A DNA stretch of 64,000 nucleotides from Endozoicomonas sp965198415 (GCA_965198415.1 CBDAPN010000032.1:1488001-1552000), one strand, 5' to 3'. Shown: positions 38,061 through 51,934, counted from the stretch's first letter. Program-made: numbers and translations. Notes: generated by a model not told the origin, from the sequence alone.

Positions 38061-38312
38061 TGTTGCTTATTTCATCGCCTTTATGCAATCTCCGGTAATT
38101 TTAAAATACAATTGCATTGATTTACCTGGAGGCATACCTGACATAAGTCGCTTAATGACTCATCAGGACTACTAATAAAAGCTTTATTCCGGCTGCGTCA
38201 GGCGCAACATCATAGCACAGGCGAAAAATCATGGTAGCTGGCAAAGGCAAAATAATATCGGCCGGCCTTTAAACAAAAGCCGACACTGTGTGAGTAAATG
38301 AGTCTGAGCGTA
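38061..38312. other. Intergenic region without a recognised gene
   Basis: About 250 bp between the element and the DUF4404 gene. Nothing convincing is visible apart from GGCCGGCC near 38262. It is probably the 3' flank of the DUF4404 gene. Confidence 0.4.
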
Positions 38313-38573
38313 TTAAACACCCATACTCGACAGAGCAAGTATGACTTGCCGAATGGCTTGGGTTAAGCCCGGATGGTCTTCGCTGATGCGTATTGCCTCT
38401 TGTTCAAGCTGGTGATTGTACCCCTGAATGGGAATATCACCTTCTGCCTGAGCAACAGCAATTTTGATTTCGTCTGTTATCTGCCTCAGACTGCCTGCTG
38501 TACACTCGTCTACCGGCGAGTCTGCAAGCACATCGTGAAGTTTCTGAATATTCAGGTTGAGCTCATCTGACAT
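38313..38573 (-). CDS. DUF4404 family small protein
   Basis: An 86-residue acidic, helical protein with no signal peptide, resembling DUF4404 proteins of gammaproteobacteria: LNIQKLHDVLADSP at the start and HQLEQEAIRISEDHPGLTQ near the end. AGGAGCAAAGT precedes the ATG. Function unknown in the family. It is divergent from the FAH-family gene. Confidence 0.75.
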   Translation of the reverse strand: MSDELNLNIQKLHDVLADSPVDECTAGSLRQITDEIKIAVAQAEGDIPIQGYNHQLEQEAIRISEDHPGLTQAIRQVILALSSMGV

Positions 38574-38758
38574 ACTTTGCTCCTTCTGCTATGCAGCCAC
38601 CTTTTATGATAGTCCGGTTACAGCCCGACAGAATACCAAAAGGGAGATGCTTTTACTGTGCCATTAGCTGTGAAACAATGCTTTGTCATATATACGAGCT
38701 CAGTCGTTGTTCTAATCAGGAGTAACTATGTGAGTACAGAACCTAAGGATAATCTATT

Positions 38759-39421
38759 ATGAAGTACAAACACCGATGGATCAGTGGTGATCGTATCAAC
38801 CTCCCCCCTGGCAAGGTAGTCTGCGTAGGCAGAAACTACGCCGCTCACATAAAAGAGCTGAATAACCCATTGCCGGATGACCCGGTACTTTTTATCAAAC
38901 CAAACACCGCCATGATGAGTGCCAATCAGGCCATACCGCTACCTCGTAATCGTGGTGACGTACACTTTGAAACCGAAGTCTCCCTGCTCATCAAAGAACC
39001 ACTCAAAGAGGCCAGCGAACAACAGGCAAATAACGCAATTCTTGCGGTTGGTCTCGGGCTTGATCTGACTCTACGTAACTTACAAAACCAACAAAAAGAT
39101 AAAGGACTTCCTTGGGAAGTGGCAAAAGCTTTTGATAATAGTTGTCCGCTGTCGGGTTTTGTTGCCATGGGTCATATTCGCAATATTGCCGCGCTTGACT
39201 TCTCCCTAACCGTAAACGGTGAACTAAAACAGCAGGGAACAACAGAACACATGCTGACTTCCATTCCGGGCTTGCTGAGCTATATCAGTCGGCACTTTAC
39301 GCTTTTGCCGGGCGACATAGTCATGACAGGAACACCAGCCGGTGTCGGGCCACTCTATGCTGGGGATGAGCTAGTCCTTTCAATGGCGGATATATTCTCA
39401 ACCCAAACACGTTGCATATAA
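38759..39421 (+). CDS. Fumarylacetoacetate hydrolase (FAH) family protein, YcgM-like
   Basis: A 220-residue cytoplasmic enzyme of the FAH superfamily (E. coli YcgM 219). Members act as acylpyruvases or oxaloacetate tautomerases/decarboxylases. Metal-binding signatures are VHFETEVSLLI (two Glu) and GLGLDLTLR (Asp); the C-terminal TGTPAGVGPL loop is typical. AAGGAT lies upstream of the ATG at 38759. It stands alone, so no pathway can be assigned. Confidence 0.88.
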   Translation: MKYKHRWISGDRINLPPGKVVCVGRNYAAHIKELNNPLPDDPVLFIKPNTAMMSANQAIPLPRNRGDVHFETEVSLLIKEPLKEASEQQANNAILAVGLGLDLTLRNLQNQQKDKGLPWEVAKAFDNSCPLSGFVAMGHIRNIAALDFSLTVNGELKQQGTTEHMLTSIPGLLSYISRHFTLLPGDIVMTGTPAGVGPLYAGDELVLSMADIFSTQTRCI

Positions 39422-39645
39422 CAAGATGATTACTTTTTTACAAACTCATTGAAGTTAAAAATAAGTTACATGGTTGAACAAGAGAAAAAATACTGATGCC
39501 CATTGAAGATCAAGATTCAGGGTTTTCTTAATCAAACCCTTGCCAGCCACAGGCTGCGGCAAACAACCCATAGCAACTTGACGTTATTTGATTATACCCA
39601 GCCTGTTAAGAATCATAAATTCCCACGGCAAACCGTGGGGCGAGG
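39422..39645. other. Intergenic stretch before the RHS remnant
   Basis: AT-rich, no gene seen. Its right end carries two adjacent hairpins described separately. It may be an old insertion junction, since an RHS fragment starts immediately beyond it. Confidence 0.35.
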
Positions 39646-39656
39646 CTAAAGCCTCA
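39621..39656. repeat. Two adjacent short hairpins
   Basis: CCCACGG-CAAA-CCGTGGG at about 39622-39639 and GAGGC-TAAA-GCCTC at about 39642-39655. Paired hairpins of this size are typical of ends of IS200/IS605-type elements or REP-like sequences. No transposase gene remains next to them, so the identity is open. Confidence 0.5.
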
Positions 39657-40130
39657 TAAACAAACAAGCTGCTATGAACCGGTTTGAAATTATGCTTTGA
39701 GCTGGCTTAGTACCAGCTGTGTGCTGTTCTTTAACCAGATTATTATTGCCATCGTATTGATAACTAATTTCATGGTAAGCAGTATCTACAGGTTTTTTAT
39801 TTATTTTCCGCAGGTGTTTCTCTTTAACCAATCGTGTCATGCTGTCATAGCTATAATTGATAATACTTTCGGCTGAATGTTGATCAGCAGTTGTAGTGAC
39901 TAGTGTAATACTGATGATTAATTTCATTTATCTGACGCCATTTTTTATTAGGGCGATGATAAACCCAATGAACTTCTTGGGTTTTATTGCCAAACAGATC
40001 ATAAGTATGGTCAACCCGCTTACTAGGAATATGCTTTCCTTCTTTAGTGTTCCAAATGGAGTGAATAGTACTTTTTCTTCATGATTTTACTCTCATACAG
40101 GGTGTTTGACGAACATAATCTGTGTTGAAA
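39646..40130 (-). pseudogene. Fragment of an RHS/YD-repeat protein gene, frameshifted
   Basis: The minus strand encodes YD-repeat sequence in two frames. Block one (40072 down to about 39884) reads RVDHTYDLFGNKTQEVHW and ends at a stop. Block two (from 39927 to 39646) reads INYSYDSMTRLVKEKHL and YQYDGNNNLVKEQHT. The switch of frame lies between about 39885 and 39927. N- and C-terminal parts of a full RHS protein, normally over 1000 residues, are missing, so this is debris of a polymorphic-toxin or cell-surface gene. Confidence 0.75.
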
Positions 40131-40321
40131 AATTTTCCATTATTACAGCTAGCTAGAACAAACAAACTGTAGATTTCAAAAAATAATAAACTCATCATGG
40201 TAACTAATGAGGTACGGCGTTTTTACCTAATCCATCGTCGCATATATTAAAGTATAAACGTCTGCGATAGAATGAGCTAAGTCACTACGTTTTTCTCAGT
40301 TTTTCCCTGCTTGAAAGCTTT
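40131..40321. other. Intergenic region, no gene seen
   Basis: AT-rich sequence between the RHS debris and a small lipoprotein-like frame. No promoter or repeat can be assigned with confidence. Confidence 0.3.
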
Positions 40322-40507
40322 TTATGGCATTTGGTTACTACGGTTGACCCCAAAGCGACTTAAGTCGCTTATTTCAATATTCCTTAAATAGAATCGGTAA
40401 TTAAATAAATTTCTGTTATAACCACTACGGCTCTTAATGTCAGCCGTGCAACCTTCTAAAAGCAGTACCAACACGACGGATGCCATGACAGCTGATATGA
40501 CTCTCAT
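40322..40507 (-). CDS. Small putative lipoprotein (61 residues)
   Basis: The frame starts MRVISAVMASVVLVLLLEGC, which looks like a lipoprotein signal with Cys20 as the acylation site. The remaining 41 residues are basic and Asn/Arg-rich with no known motif. No ribosome binding site is evident, and it lies beside RHS debris, so it could be a truncated N-terminal end of a larger gene. It is divergent from cpdB. Confidence 0.4.
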   Translation of the reverse strand: MRVISAVMASVVLVLLLEGCTADIKSRSGYNRNLFNYRFYLRNIEISDLSRFGVNRSNQMP

Positions 40508-40541
40508 GCTTGTAAGTTATTAAAGCAAATGGAGGTAGCTC

Positions 40542-42503
40542 ATGCACTTTACACACTCACCTCTTGCCGCCGGCGCACTTTTTACTCTGGCGGCGTTCAG
40601 TGGTTTTGCTCTTGCGGCAACCATTGACCTGCGTGTTATGGAAACAACCGACATTCACACCAACATCATGGATTTCGATTACTACAAAGACAAGGCCACC
40701 GATAAGCTGGGGCTTGCCCGTGTTGCGACGCTGGTCAGAAAGGCTCGCGCTGAAGTAGAAAACAGCGTATTGGTAGACAACGGTGACCTACTGCAAGGCT
40801 CCCCAATGGGCGATTACATGGCCGAAAAGGGCTTGCAAGAAGGTGACATACACCCAGCTTACAAAGCCATGAATCTGTTAAACTACGATGTAGGCAACAT
40901 TGGTAATCACGAGTTTAACTATGGCCTGAAATTCCTCCGTGAAGCCATAAACGACGCTAACTTCCCCTATATCAGCGCCAACGTGATGGACGCCAAAACA
41001 AAGAAGCCTATTTATAATCCTTACATCATTAAATCCCATAAATTTAAAGATACCGACGGCAAACTGCAGACGGTGAAAATCGGCTATATCGGCTTTGTAC
41101 CACCGCAAATCATGCAGTGGGATCGCAAAAATCTTGAAGGTAAAGTGTTCGCCATCGACATTGTTGAAGCGGCGAAAAAATATGTGCCGCAAATGAAGGC
41201 CAAAGGTGCCGATATCGTTATCGCCATTCCCCACTCGGGCGTAAGTAGCGATCCGCACAAAGCCATGGCGGAAAACTCCACTTACTATCTCTCTGAAGTT
41301 AAAGGCATCGACGCGCTGATGTTTGGCCATTCCCACGCAGTCTTCCCGGCTAAAGAATTCGGCAATTTACCCGGCGTTAATCTGGAGAAAGGTACCATCA
41401 ACGGCATTCCCGCCGTTATGCCAGGGCGTTGGGGCAGCCATCTAGGTATAGTTGATCTGAAGCTGGACAACAGCAGTGGCCAATGGAAAGTGGTTGATGC
41501 CCTCGCATTTACTCGCCCGATCTTTGATACACTGGCGCAAAAATCTCTGGCCAAATCCGACAAAGCCGTTGTACACAGCGTTAAAGAAGAACACAAAGGC
41601 ACGCTGGAGTTCGTTAACCAACCCATCGGAAAAGCATCAGACGCCATGTACAGTTACCTTGCGCTGGTGCAGGATGATCCAACAATCCAGATCGTCAATA
41701 ACGCACAAATGGACTACGTGAAACATTTTATTCAGGGCGACCCGGACCTTGATGGTATTCCTGTACTATCAGCAGCATCGCCGTTCAAAGCCGGTGGCCG
41801 AAAAAATGACCCGACAGGTTTCACTGAAGTAGAAGCCGGTACACTGACCTTTCGAAATGCGGCGGATCTGTATCTCTACCCAAACACTCTGGTGGCGTTG
41901 GAGATAACTGGTAAAGACCTACGCAATTGGCTGGAACGCTCAGCGGGTGAGTTTAACCAGATTGACCCAAACAGTACCAAGCCACAGCCACTTCTAAACT
42001 GGGACGGCTTTCGCACTTACAATTTTGATGTGATCGATGGGGTTAACTACCAGATCGACGTGACCCAGCCAGCTCGCTTTGATGCCCACGGCCGACTGGC
42101 ACACGACTCTCATCGTATTGTGAACCTGACTTACAACGGCAAGCCGGTAAAAGACGATCAAAAGTTCATCATGGCCACTAACAACTACCGCGCTTATGGC
42201 GGCGGTAACTTTGCTGGCACCGGCGATGAACACGTAGTCTTCGCCTCTCCGGATGAAAACCGCACCGTGCTGGCAGGCTACATCAAGGCGCAAACCAAAG
42301 CTCACGGCCAGGTAGTGCCCAATGCCGATAACAACTGGCGACTGGCGCCCATCAAATCAGATAAAAAACTCAACATCACTTTTGAAACCGCCAACTCCGC
42401 CAAGGCGGCACGGTTTATTAAGGAAAAAGCAGCTTACCCTGTTAAAAAAATTGGAAAAGATGACGCTGGCTTTGCGGTCTACCGGATTGATTTGAGCAAG
42501 TAG
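40542..42503 (+). CDS. cpdB: CpdB, periplasmic 2',3'-cyclic-nucleotide 2'-phosphodiesterase/3'-nucleotidase
   Basis: Periplasmic enzyme that degrades 2',3'-cyclic nucleotides and 3'-nucleotides for scavenging. It has 653 residues (E. coli 647), with a signal peptide ending GFALA. The calcineurin-like metallophosphatase motifs are METTDIHTN, DNGDLLQGSP, GNHEFNYG, and GHSHAVFP. A C-terminal 5'-nucleotidase domain contains NNYRAYGGGNF. TGGAGGTAGCTC before the ATG is a strong ribosome binding site. Confidence 0.95.
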   Translation: MHFTHSPLAAGALFTLAAFSGFALAATIDLRVMETTDIHTNIMDFDYYKDKATDKLGLARVATLVRKARAEVENSVLVDNGDLLQGSPMGDYMAEKGLQEGDIHPAYKAMNLLNYDVGNIGNHEFNYGLKFLREAINDANFPYISANVMDAKTKKPIYNPYIIKSHKFKDTDGKLQTVKIGYIGFVPPQIMQWDRKNLEGKVFAIDIVEAAKKYVPQMKAKGADIVIAIPHSGVSSDPHKAMAENSTYYLSEVKGIDALMFGHSHAVFPAKEFGNLPGVNLEKGTINGIPAVMPGRWGSHLGIVDLKLDNSSGQWKVVDALAFTRPIFDTLAQKSLAKSDKAVVHSVKEEHKGTLEFVNQPIGKASDAMYSYLALVQDDPTIQIVNNAQMDYVKHFIQGDPDLDGIPVLSAASPFKAGGRKNDPTGFTEVEAGTLTFRNAADLYLYPNTLVALEITGKDLRNWLERSAGEFNQIDPNSTKPQPLLNWDGFRTYNFDVIDGVNYQIDVTQPARFDAHGRLAHDSHRIVNLTYNGKPVKDDQKFIMATNNYRAYGGGNFAGTGDEHVVFASPDENRTVLAGYIKAQTKAHGQVVPNADNNWRLAPIKSDKKLNITFETANSAKAARFIKEKAAYPVKKIGKDDAGFAVYRIDLSK

Positions 42504-42596
42504 CTTAACGCTGTGTTTTCACAAGTGACGACTCCCCGTGCTATTGCACCTAAATTCAGACGACCCCTATAAAAAAGCCGCATTAATAAAACAGAA

Positions 42597-42629
42597 AAAC
42601 CCCCGAAAGATTGCTCTTTCGGGGGTTTT
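42597..42629. terminator. Terminator of the rRNA operon, probably shared with cpdB
   Basis: AACCCCCGAAAGA and TCTTTCGGGGGTT form a 13-bp stem around a four-base loop, with A-rich and T-rich flanks on opposite sides. It lies 10 bp after the 5S gene (minus) and about 95 bp after cpdB (plus), so it can serve both. Confidence 0.9.
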
Positions 42630-42638
42630 CTTTAATGG

Positions 42639-42757
42639 GTGCCTGGCGATGTCCTACTCTCACATGGGGAGACCCCACACTACCATCGGCGATAAGTCAT
42701 TTCACTACTGAGTTCGGGATGGGTTCAGGTGGTTCTAACTTTCTATGGTCGCCAGGC
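42639..42757 (-). rRNA. rrf: 5S ribosomal RNA
   Basis: The minus strand begins GCCTGGCGACCATAG and ends with the complementary GCCAGGC. It contains CCGAACTCAGTAGTGAAA and GATGGTAGTGTGGGGTCTCC as in gammaproteobacterial 5S. Ends are set by the terminal stem, within a few bases. Confidence 0.95.
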
Positions 42758-42906
42758 TTAACTGGTTGCTAATGTCAGGAATTACTTCCCGACAGTAGCC
42801 GGAATCCGTTTTAAGCTGTTTTCTTGCTGTACACTCTTTGTGTATGCCGTCTGCTGTTGACTGTTTCTTTGCCAACTTGCTCTCGTTTTTAAGCGCTCTC
42901 AAATCG

Positions 42907-45827
<2,921 letters not shown>

Positions 45828-46098
45828 ATCTGATGGTTCAGATTGGCTTGGCGGGTTATGAATCTTATAACTACCTTTAAACGATCTTATGAATTCAAAA
45901 GGGTGTTTTGAATTCATCGCCATACACATTAGCTATGATTATTGCTAATCATTAACTTGAGAGTGTCTCAGCAAGAATTTTCTTTAAACGACAACGTATG
46001 TTTTTAAACACAAGTTTCAAAAACTTGAGCTTTAAAGCTCACGCCTTAAAACTTAGCTTTTGTCGTTTAAATCAATTCAGCTTAATTTGGATTCCACA

Positions 46099-46110
46099 TT
46101 GTTAAAGAAC
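46099..46110 (-). promoter_or_regulatory. Spacer boxA antitermination element
   Basis: GTTCTTTAACAA on the minus strand matches the boxA core. A second copy precedes the 16S gene. It is expected to load Nus factors for rRNA antitermination. Confidence 0.8.
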
Positions 46111-46152
46111 AAAGAAAATCACAACAAGCCAATGGCTGTTGTGATTATCAAA

Positions 46153-47897
<1,745 letters not shown>

Positions 47898-47906
47898 TCT
47901 GATATC

Positions 47907-47918
47907 TTGTTAAAGAAC
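47907..47918 (-). promoter_or_regulatory. Leader boxA antitermination element
   Basis: GTTCTTTAACAA on the minus strand, located about 170 bp before the 16S gene and just upstream of the 16S processing arm, as in other gammaproteobacterial rrn leaders. Confidence 0.8.
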
Positions 47919-47979
47919 TGATTAAGTTGTAGTAACTTAATCGCTAACCAGCGGTTGGTGCTGATCAGCAAGGCCGCCT

Positions 47980-48007
47980 ATCATACTCCGGCGACTTTCG
48001 TTGTCAA
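47980..48007 (-). promoter_or_regulatory. rRNA operon promoter
   Basis: On the minus strand a consensus -35 TTGACA (48002-48007) and a -10 TATGAT (47980-47985) are 16 bp apart. The GC-rich discriminator AGGCGGCC follows, a mark of stringently controlled rrn promoters. An A/T-rich tract upstream (TTCAAAAAAAAG on the same strand) may act as an UP element. Confidence 0.88.
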
Positions 48008-48274
48008 GCGCTTTTTTTTGAAGAAGAAAGCGGCTTTCCAACTCGCTGACGTTGCTGGTGTTGCCCTGTCAGCGGATGCGCATCTTACCGCGCCCAGTTT
48101 GTTTGTCAACATTTGTTTTCAGCGGAATGATTTTAGCAAATCTTGCGCAAAGCATGGCCTTTATGTTTATGCCCTTCGGGTGCGATAAGGCGGGGAGCGT
48201 CAGTGAATCGCACCTTCATAGGCAGCAAGGCATGCCCCGGAGATAAACCGAGGCTTTACGGTAGTTGAAAATAC
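48008..48274. other. Intergenic region between the rrn promoter and the sulP gene
   Basis: About 267 bp, probably holding upstream rrn activation sites and the 3' flank of the transporter gene. Short frames across the rrn promoter and leader are not credible. No hairpin with a T run is evident after the transporter stop. Confidence 0.35.
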
Positions 48275-49834
48275 TCAGGCGTTGGTGGCCACAAAATATT
48301 TTGGGTCTTCAATCACATTGACCTCGACCAAGTTGCCCGCTTTTTTTAGCAGTTGACGACAGTCGTTGCTCAAATGCACGAGATGTAATTTTTTTCCACT
48401 GTTTACATAGCGTTCGGCAAGGGTGTCGATTGCTTCGAGGCCGGAGTGGTCGCAGACTCTGGAGTTTTGAAAGTCGATAATGACGTCTTTGTTGTCGTCC
48501 TTGGGCGCAAACTGCTCCAAAAAGTGTGTGGTTGAACCAAAAAATAGCGGGCCATGCACTTTGTAGACTGTCGAGCCTTCCTGATCGCTTTGCTTTTCGA
48601 TTCTGATTTGTTTGGCGTGCTCCCAAGCAAAGATCAACGCCGAAACAATCACACCAATAATAACCGCCACAGCCAGATCAGTTAAAACGGTAACCACCGA
48701 AACCAACACCAACACAAAGGCATCTCCTTTGGGTATTTTGTTCATAATCCGGAAGCTACTCCACTCAAATGTGCCAATGACGACGATAAACATCACGCCA
48801 ATCAGGGCAGCAACGGGAATCATTTCAATCAAAGAAGAAGCAAAGAGGATGAACGTCAGTAAAAACAGCGCTGCAGAGATGCCCGAAAGCCGTCCACGAC
48901 CACCAGAATTAACATTGATCATGCTCTGGCCAATCATGGCACACCCTCCCATACCGCCAAGGAAGCCGGTGACCACGTTTGCCACACCTTGTCCAACACA
49001 CTCGCGGTTACTGCTGCCGTGAGTTTCGGTAATCTCATCCACCATACGCAAAGTAAGCAGGGACTCAATGATGCCGATGGCCGCCAGAATTAGCGAGTAA
49101 GGCAAGATGATGAGCAGAGTTTCAAAGGTAAATGGAACAGAAGGTATACTGAACGCTGGCAAGCCACCTGCTATGCCTGCTACATCGCCAACGGTTTTGG
49201 TATCTAAATTCAAGCCCAGCACCAGAGCGGTCACTACAATAATAGCTGCCAACGACGACGGTATGGCGGTCGTTAGCTTTGGCAAGAAGTGGATAATCGC
49301 CATAGTCAGGGCTACCAGAGCAAGCATGAGGTACAGTTCATTATTTTGCATCCAGGCCACGTCTATCACGCTGCCTTCAAAGAAGCTGCCTGCTAACCAG
49401 CCTGATTCACCCTGTACGCCAAACTGGCCTAGCTGAGCCAGGAATATAACAATGGCAAGGCCGTTAACAAAGCCGAGCATGACCGGGTGCGGCACCATCC
49501 TGATAAACTTCCCAAGCTTTAAAATGCCTGCCAGCAGTTGAATGACCCCCATCAACACGACAGCGGCAAACAGGTATTGAACGCCGTGACTGGCAACCAA
49601 GCTAACCATCACCACAGCCAATGCGCCGGTAGCACCGGAAATCATACCCGGACGACCGCCAATAGCGGCGGTAATAAGGCCAACAAGAAATGCGGCATAA
49701 AGGCCTACCAGTGGCTCTACACCGGCAACAAAAGCAAAAGCAACCGCTTCAGGAACAAGAGCAAGAGCCACTGTTAACCCGGAAAGCAGGTCATTCTTTA
49801 TGGTGGCAACGTTTCGAGCATGAGGTTCAAACAA
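48275..49834 (-). CDS. SulP family anion transporter with STAS domain
   Basis: Inner-membrane anion transporter of about 519 residues. The N-terminal two thirds contain roughly 12-14 membrane segments with the family start NDLLSGLTVALALVPEAVAF and SGATGALAVV. The C-terminal STAS domain begins after the last helix (HGPLFFGSTTHFLEQF, DFQNSRVCDHSGLEAID). Substrates in the family include sulfate, bicarbonate and C4-dicarboxylates; none can be chosen here. No ATG lies before the conserved region. I prefer the TTG at 49834, which has GGAG seven bases upstream; a TTG at 49840 is the alternative. Confidence 0.88.
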   Translation of the reverse strand: MFEPHARNVATIKNDLLSGLTVALALVPEAVAFAFVAGVEPLVGLYAAFLVGLITAAIGGRPGMISGATGALAVVMVSLVASHGVQYLFAAVVLMGVIQLLAGILKLGKFIRMVPHPVMLGFVNGLAIVIFLAQLGQFGVQGESGWLAGSFFEGSVIDVAWMQNNELYLMLALVALTMAIIHFLPKLTTAIPSSLAAIIVVTALVLGLNLDTKTVGDVAGIAGGLPAFSIPSVPFTFETLLIILPYSLILAAIGIIESLLTLRMVDEITETHGSSNRECVGQGVANVVTGFLGGMGGCAMIGQSMINVNSGGRGRLSGISAALFLLTFILFASSLIEMIPVAALIGVMFIVVIGTFEWSSFRIMNKIPKGDAFVLVLVSVVTVLTDLAVAVIIGVIVSALIFAWEHAKQIRIEKQSDQEGSTVYKVHGPLFFGSTTHFLEQFAPKDDNKDVIIDFQNSRVCDHSGLEAIDTLAERYVNSGKKLHLVHLSNDCRQLLKKAGNLVEVNVIEDPKYFVATNA

Positions 49835-50134
49835 GGGCAATCTCCGGAATTGGGTAAATATGTATAGATGTTAACGACACAAATTGATTATTGGCCATCG
49901 GTTGGTGTAAGGCGGGCATATTGCTGTTGGTAGTAAAAGACTGCACCAGAAGTTACGCCTGAATACATCTGAAAAGCTGTTATTAAATGCTATTAGCTAC
50001 AGCAAGATGTGCCAGTTATTAGCGAATTTGGCTGTTGCCCAATCAAAGTTCGCTGACTGTTCCGGCAGTCTTGTGCCGCTATCATTCAGATGCAAGTTTC
50101 ATTGTTGAGCGCATTCTAAAGAAGGGAGCAGGCT
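49835..50134. other. Intergenic region upstream of the sulP gene
   Basis: About 300 bp holding the promoter of the transporter gene. No other element is recognised. Confidence 0.3.
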
Positions 50135-50230
50135 ATGACAATGTCAGAGGAGGTCCAGGGGCATAATATTTACCATGGGCTATCCCGCAGACAATACTTC
50201 ACTCTTTTCGAGTGCGATTATGATGGGTAA
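50135..50230 (+). CDS. Possible 31-residue small protein
   Basis: A short frame starting MTMSEEVQGHNIYHGLSRR and ending FECDYDG, preceded by GGGAGCAGGCT, a well-placed ribosome binding site. It lies alone in a gap between a minus-strand transporter and a minus-strand unknown gene. No family is recognised, and the chance of a random frame this short is high. Confidence 0.25.
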   Translation: MTMSEEVQGHNIYHGLSRRQYFTLFECDYDG

Positions 50231-50251
50231 AAGTGTATATAAGTCGGTTAG

Positions 50252-51934
50252 CTAACCCTTGATAGTTAACGGTGGCAGCGCTGTTGATGACGCCGTTAAT
50301 TGCGCATTCCAATAGTCCAGCGTATGTAAGGCGTTAATCAAATCATCAAAGCGATGCTTTACCACCTCCCGTTTTTTAACGGTAATCGCGGGCGCAAATA
50401 GCACCCCTTCTAGCTCTCGCATAAACGCAGTAATCGTATCAACATCAGCAATATTGGCCAGAATCTGCTGCGAGATGAACATATACGTGGTGCCTACCGT
50501 ACCACGGTCAATGTTATCCTTACAGGAATTGTTATAACTATCGGCTTTCTCTCTGCGTAACATTGCAAGAGGCAACGTTTTATTAAGAAAATGAAAAATG
50601 CAAGCTCTTCGCAATGCGCTGCTCATTGCTTCATTTCTGTTAATGTTTAATTCATTAGCCATATCATCGACGGCTCTTGCAAGAAACTCCCTGAAGTCCC
50701 CCTCTCTTTCTGATTTCATTTTTTCCGGGAAAAAAAATCCGGACTTATTATTATCCATTGCATGGACTAATTGATCTTTTAATTGTTCAATGCCAATATC
50801 TCTGGCAAAGGCACCCTTCTGTTGGTATAAATCACCATCTGCTGGTAGCGTCACTACAGTCAGCTTCTCTTTAAGACTGCTTGAGTTCTGAAAATTCTCC
50901 AAAGCATTTGAACGACTTCCTTCAACCCCCTTTCTTTTCTGACGATTAATGTACAGGTGACGCTTCCCTTCAGCCAAACTTTGCAAAAAAACCTGAAACT
51001 CAGGTATTACTACTGCTGAATTTCCTATCTTCTGTTTGGTAGGCGTTCCTATTCGAATATTAGTGACTTGCCTTCCATCCACCCGAAAACGCATCAACGG
51101 ATATGGCTGATTACCCTGTAGATAAGGGTCATAATTAAGGCCAACCTCCCCCGCTGCGATATTACGTGCTTTAGCCAAAGCCTTTTTAACTCCACGCGCA
51201 TTGCTGACGCTTTCTTTTTGTGAGCGTATCGCCTCAAAAGTAGCCTGAAGCTGGTCGGCAATTGCTTTACCATTGAGGCTTTCAGGAACTAACTCTTCTT
51301 GCCCGGCGTTTTCTTTAATGCTTTGCACCAAGTCAGAATAGAAACGATTATCTCTTGGCTCAAAAAACAACCCATAACCTATTCTATTAACCAATTTTGT
51401 ACAGTGATCAAAAAATACAGAGCCTTGAGCAAGAGAGCCTGCCAAGATTTTATGCAACTTTCTAAGGCTCAAGATCACCTTTTTGTATCTTCCTCGATGA
51501 GTGGCTTTAGGTTTTTTATCGCCAACCTGACTATTACTAACGTTTGCCAACATTGAGTTAATAAGTTCCCGGGTTTTATTTTCAACAATATTACCAGGCT
51601 CAGGTAGATCAGCAGATTCTTGAACTGCATCAATACCTTTAACTATTGCATTCAAATTATTCTCATAGTGCTTCTGTCTCCACAAATCATCATTACTTTT
51701 GTAGTCAGAACAGGTAGGAGTCGAGCCATCAAGAGTGATGACTTCAACACTCTTATCTTCCAGCCCAACGTTATCAGCAGAGGATGAAATCTCTTGGTTC
51801 AGCTCAGAGTTTGGATCAGCTGAAGTTACAGCACTCCCAAGGAAGCTGCCCCTGCGGCTCTCTGACTCATCATTCTCTTGATTGAATGCCTGCTGCGAGG
51901 ACGCACTTGAATGAGTAACTCCCTTATTATCCAT
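50252..51934 (-). CDS. Unknown 560-residue protein with a CX5R phosphatase-like loop
   Basis: Not a family I can name. The first 90 residues are Ser/Asn/Asp-rich and probably disordered, with no signal peptide. Residues 140-170 are basic. The striking feature is SCKDNIDRG at 470-478, a Cys-X5-Arg sequence (Cys471, Arg477) like the phosphate-binding loop of cysteine-based phosphatases, placed after a helical stretch (RNEAMSSALRRACIFHFLNK). Such loops occur in bacterial phosphoinositide-phosphatase effectors. The gene is AT-rich and flanked by other unknown genes. A secreted phosphatase is a reasonable hypothesis only. Start at the ATG 51934; no strong ribosome binding site is seen. Confidence 0.75.
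   Translation of the reverse strand: MDNKGVTHSSASSQQAFNQENDESESRRGSFLGSAVTSADPNSELNQEISSSADNVGLEDKSVEVITLDGSTPTCSDYKSNDDLWRQKHYENNLNAIVKGIDAVQESADLPEPGNIVENKTRELINSMLANVSNSQVGDKKPKATHRGRYKKVILSLRKLHKILAGSLAQGSVFFDHCTKLVNRIGYGLFFEPRDNRFYSDLVQSIKENAGQEELVPESLNGKAIADQLQATFEAIRSQKESVSNARGVKKALAKARNIAAGEVGLNYDPYLQGNQPYPLMRFRVDGRQVTNIRIGTPTKQKIGNSAVVIPEFQVFLQSLAEGKRHLYINRQKRKGVEGSRSNALENFQNSSSLKEKLTVVTLPADGDLYQQKGAFARDIGIEQLKDQLVHAMDNNKSGFFFPEKMKSEREGDFREFLARAVDDMANELNINRNEAMSSALRRACIFHFLNKTLPLAMLRREKADSYNNSCKDNIDRGTVGTTYMFISQQILANIADVDTITAFMRELEGVLFAPAITVKKREVVKHRFDDLINALHTLDYWNAQLTASSTALPPLTIKG

Noticed and set aside
47955..48246. Two plus-strand frames over the rrn promoter region
   Set aside because: They run antisense through a consensus rRNA promoter and leader, with no ribosome binding site.
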